Of a stretch of 26,066 bases of DNA, positions 23,897 to 26,066 are shown piece after piece. The position numbers and the translations under genes are program-made. The notes below the pieces were generated by a model, which searched no databases, was not told the DNA's origin, and was given only the letters and a program-made list of their open reading frames with translations. Origin of the DNA: Clostridia bacterium (GTDB lineage Bacteria; Bacillota; Clostridia; TANB77; CAG-508); contig CAADYJ010000073.1 of the NCBI GenBank assembly GCA_900753245.1, forward strand, positions 1 through 26,066. Direction: 5' to 3'. The stretch's first letter is position 1. Every line of letters begins with the position of its first letter.

Positions 23897-24233
23897 GATT
23901 TTATTACAAAAATATTACTATATTACATTTTCATGTATTGTATTTTTTGTCGCATTTTTTATTTTTTTGTTTTTATGTTACATTTTTATTACAAAACTAG
24001 TTATTTTTATAGCAAATGTTACATAAATATTTCAAAAATATTTCTTTTATTTGTTTTATGTAACTTTATTTGTAATGTAGTTTCAAAAAATAATTTCTGT
24101 GGAAACTGTGGATAAGTCTGTTGATAATCTATTATCAATGGTTTCCAGTTTTAAGTTTTTCACATGTATTTAAAACGTTATTTTTTATGAAAACTTATTT
24201 TATTTGTATAAATATTATGGTTACTTAATTATG
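23897..24233. other. AT-rich intergenic region with nested inverted repeats
   Basis: No supported gene lies here; the only ORF is a Phe/Tyr-rich product of AT-rich DNA. At 24121-24138 TTGATAAT-CT-ATTATCAA is a perfect inverted repeat, and the outer arms GGAAAC (24101-24106) and GTTTCC enclose it. One sequence equal to the DnaA-box consensus, TGTGGATAA, is at 24107-24115. The rest is nearly pure A/T with several GTTACAT-like words (for example 23967-23973 and 24014-24018). Confidence 0.5.
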
Positions 24234-25253
24234 CTATTTACTACTTTTTTCTTGTATTTTTATATAATTCCATGAGTCTTTACACATATCTTCTAATGTT
24301 TTCTCTGCTTGCCAATTAAGTTCATTTTTTGCTTTTTCTGGATTAGAATAGCATGTTGCAATATCTCCTGGTCTTCTTGGCGTAATTTTATATTTTACAG
24401 TTTTTCCTGTTGATTTTTCAAAAGCATTTACCATATCTAAAACGCTGTATCCTGTTCCTGTTCCTAAATTATATATAAACAATCCTTGCTTTTCTTTCTC
24501 CAATTTTTTTAATGCTTTTAAATGCCCTTTTGCTAAATCTACTACATGAATATAGTCTCTAACTCCTGTTCCGTCTGGAGTATTGTAATCATCGCCAAAC
24601 ACTGACAATTCTGGTAATATTCCTGCTGCGACTCTAACTACATATGGCATTAAGTTATTAGGAATTCCCTTTGGTTCTTCTCCAATAAGACCTGTTTCAT
24701 GTGCTCCTACTGGATTAAAATATCTTAAAATAGCAATATCCCATGTATTATCTGATTCATACAAGTCTTTTAAAATTTGTTCTATAAATAATTTTGTTGT
24801 TCCATATGGATTTGTCGTTCCTCCGGTTTTACATTCTTCTGTAAGAGGTATTCTTTCTGGTTCTCCATACACTGTTGCTGAAGAACTAAATACAAATTTC
24901 TTTACATTATATTTTCTCATTGTATCTAGCAATACAAGTGCTCCTGAGATATTATTTGTATAATATTCTATTGGTTTTCTTACAGATTCTCCCACAGCTT
25001 TATATCCTGCAAAATTTAGCACGCTATCTATATCAGGATTTTCCTCAAATACTTTTTCTAATGAATTTCTATCCAAGTAGTCTATTTCATAAAATTTAAA
25101 ATCTTTTCCTGTTATTTTTCTTATTGCATCTAAAGAAGATGGTTTACTATTAGAAAAGTTATCAATAATAATAACCTCTTCTCCTTCATTTAATAATTCA
25201 ACGACAGTATGACTTCCTATATAACCTGCTCCTCCTGTTACTAAAATAGACAT
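24234..25253 (-). CDS. galE: UDP-glucose 4-epimerase
   Basis: The enzyme interconverts UDP-glucose and UDP-galactose (and often the N-acetylated forms) using bound NAD+; it supplies envelope glycan precursors and takes part in galactose use. The 339-residue length is normal. The Rossmann motif is GGAGYIGSH (7-15), SSSATVYGEPERIPLTE carries the catalytic Ser, and NPYGTTKLFIEQIL has the YxxxK pair. The substrate block GTGVRDYIHVVDLAKGH and the C-terminal RRPGDIATCYSNPEKAKNELNW are also present. AAGGGGGA precedes the ATG. It lies 17 bp after the lytic transglycosylase on the same strand, so the two are probably co-transcribed, which fits a role in the cell envelope. Confidence 0.96.
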   Translation of the reverse strand: MSILVTGGAGYIGSHTVVELLNEGEEVIIIDNFSNSKPSSLDAIRKITGKDFKFYEIDYLDRNSLEKVFEENPDIDSVLNFAGYKAVGESVRKPIEYYTNNISGALVLLDTMRKYNVKKFVFSSSATVYGEPERIPLTEECKTGGTTNPYGTTKLFIEQILKDLYESDNTWDIAILRYFNPVGAHETGLIGEEPKGIPNNLMPYVVRVAAGILPELSVFGDDYNTPDGTGVRDYIHVVDLAKGHLKALKKLEKEKQGLFIYNLGTGTGYSVLDMVNAFEKSTGKTVKYKITPRRPGDIATCYSNPEKAKNELNWQAEKTLEDMCKDSWNYIKIQEKSSK

Positions 25254-25270
25254 TTTATTTTCCCCCTTTA

Positions 25271-25840
25271 TTATTTATATAAATTTTTGTAAATTTTATA
25301 GTCTCGCGTAATTTTTCTAACATAATTGTTTGTTTCTTTATATGGAATATTTTCAATATTTGATCCATCTTTTTCTAATATACCTTCTTCAATCCATTTA
25401 TCTACATTTCCCATACCTGCGTTATATGCAGCTAAAGCCAAATACATATTTCCATCATAATGTTTAAGTAAATTGGCATAGTATTTAATTCCAATTTTTA
25501 TATTAATTTCAGGATTATATAAAGCTTCTGTTACTGGAATTTCTTCTCCTATTTCGTTTGCCATTTCCACTGCAGTAGCTTCCATTAACTGCATTAAGCC
25601 AATTGCTCCACTAGAAGATTTAATATTCCTCTTAAAATTACTTTCTGCTTTAATAATTGCAAATGTTAACAATGGATCTATTTCATTTTCTTCTGAATAT
25701 TTATATACATATTCGCTATAATTTTGTTTATATATTTTCTTTAGTATTGTATCTTTTAATTTAAAAATTCCAAATAAAAAGAAAATAAGAATTATTACTA
25801 TAATTGATATTATTAAACATTTTTTCTTTAAATTTGTCAA
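25271..25840 (-). CDS. membrane-anchored lytic transglycosylase (SLT domain)
   Basis: SLT-family enzymes cleave peptidoglycan between N-acetylmuramic acid and N-acetylglucosamine, leaving 1,6-anhydro ends. Residues 8-27 form a membrane anchor, so the catalytic domain faces outward. The domain has the catalytic glutamate in FAIIKAESNFK (E66), then SSSGAIGLMQLMEATA and LALAAYNAGMGNVDKW, the three SLT motifs. The 189-residue length suits a minimal anchored SLT protein. The start is TTG at 25840: AAGGAGAG lies 8 nt upstream and no in-frame ATG is close. It precedes galE by 17 bp. A GGAC-type hairpin lies 27 bp upstream. Confidence 0.93.
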   Translation of the reverse strand: MTNLKKKCLIISIIVIILIFFLFGIFKLKDTILKKIYKQNYSEYVYKYSEENEIDPLLTFAIIKAESNFKRNIKSSSGAIGLMQLMEATAVEMANEIGEEIPVTEALYNPEINIKIGIKYYANLLKHYDGNMYLALAAYNAGMGNVDKWIEEGILEKDGSNIENIPYKETNNYVRKITRDYKIYKNLYK

Positions 25841-25866
25841 ACTTATTTCTCTCCTTACTTTTGAAT

Positions 25867-25907
25867 TTGAAAGGACAATTGGGGACGGATCACTTTTGTC
25901 CTTTCAA
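25867..25907. repeat. GGACAAAAGTGATCCGTCCCC-type short hairpin repeat, copy C
   Basis: The perfect 12-bp arms TTGAAAGGACAA / TTGTCCTTTCAA enclose the same core as copies A and B, in opposite orientation. It lies in the upstream region of the lytic transglycosylase gene. Confidence 0.85.
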
Positions 25908-25968
25908 TAAAATTTAAATTCAAATAATAAAAATATAAAATTTTAAAAAAAGCGCATTGAAAGTAAGT

Positions 25969-26066
25969 AAGCTAGAAATTTTTAAGAAATTTGTGGAAAG
26001 AGTTCATTTCTAATGGAAGGGTGCCACAAATTTCGCTTATAATTTCTGCGTAACTTAGCTTGAACG
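25969..26066. repeat. 98-bp dispersed hairpin repeat, right copy
   Basis: This is the second copy of the 1-98 repeat, in the same orientation, with two differences, running to the window edge. As on the left, a GGAC-type hairpin lies about 50-60 bp away. Confidence 0.85.

Noticed and set aside
24107..24115. A replication origin
   Set aside because: Only one DnaA-box-like word is seen and no dnaA, dnaN or parAB genes are near; a single 9-bp match in AT-rich DNA is weak.
23933..24115. A 60-residue Phe/Tyr/Cys-rich ORF on the plus strand
   Set aside because: No ribosome binding site or promoter, and its composition follows from the AT-rich DNA.
1..26066. A circular element joined at its 98-bp end repeats
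   Set aside because: The copies differ at two bases and the window is full of chromosomal housekeeping genes; the repeat more likely marks where an assembly was cut.

Overview
The window is very AT-rich DNA from a low-GC Gram-positive bacterium, most likely an anaerobic member of the Clostridia (Bacillota). The grounds are AGGAGG-type ribosome binding sites, a T-box leader on a class II glycyl-tRNA synthetase, pyruvate phosphate dikinase, the acyl-phosphate acyltransferase PlsY, and a six-cysteine SCIFF peptide gene, a family typical of Clostridia. The species cannot be named from this stretch. No rRNA, tRNA, CRISPR array, transposase or integrase is visible.

Layout. 1-183: a 98-bp imperfect-hairpin repeat and a short GGACAAAAGTGACCCGTCCCC-type hairpin. 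184-5214: a membrane-anchored unknown protein, a small unknown gene, then the minus-strand housekeeping genes dtd, gpsA, plsY and der. 5317-8791: two overlapping paralogous polytopic membrane proteins (PTPS-related family). 8927-10152: rpmF behind a perfect consensus promoter, a GNAT-like protein and a small unknown gene. 10256-12110: asnB with a one-base frameshift in an A7 tract. 12111-16140: an accessory segment (see below). 16187-18192: the SCIFF precursor, an unknown protein and a DUF5662 protein. 18193-25840: ppdK, a small possibly AbrB-like protein, an ankyrin-repeat protein, T-box-controlled glyS, galE and a lytic transglycosylase. 25867-26066: another GGAC-type hairpin and a second copy of the 98-bp repeat at the window edge.

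The most notable region is 12069-16140. The last 42 bp of asnB recur with one mismatch about 4 kb downstream (12069-12110 and 16099-16140), so the DNA between looks inserted into, or recombined at, the 3' end of asnB. It carries a CYTH protein and a tight four-gene operon with its own promoter and terminator: a thymidylate-kinase-like P-loop protein whose Walker A lysine is threonine, a 550-residue radical SAM protein, a NADAR (YbiA-like) ADP-ribose hydrolase and a GreA-type transcript cleavage factor. I do not recognise this combination as a described system. A nucleotide or nucleic-acid modification, repair or defence role is an inference.

The housekeeping genes cover phospholipid precursor synthesis (gpsA makes glycerol-3-phosphate, plsY acylates it), ribosome assembly and translation quality (der, rpmF, dtd, glyS), central carbon metabolism (ppdK) and envelope carbohydrate or wall turnover (galE, slt, probably the PTPS-related pair).
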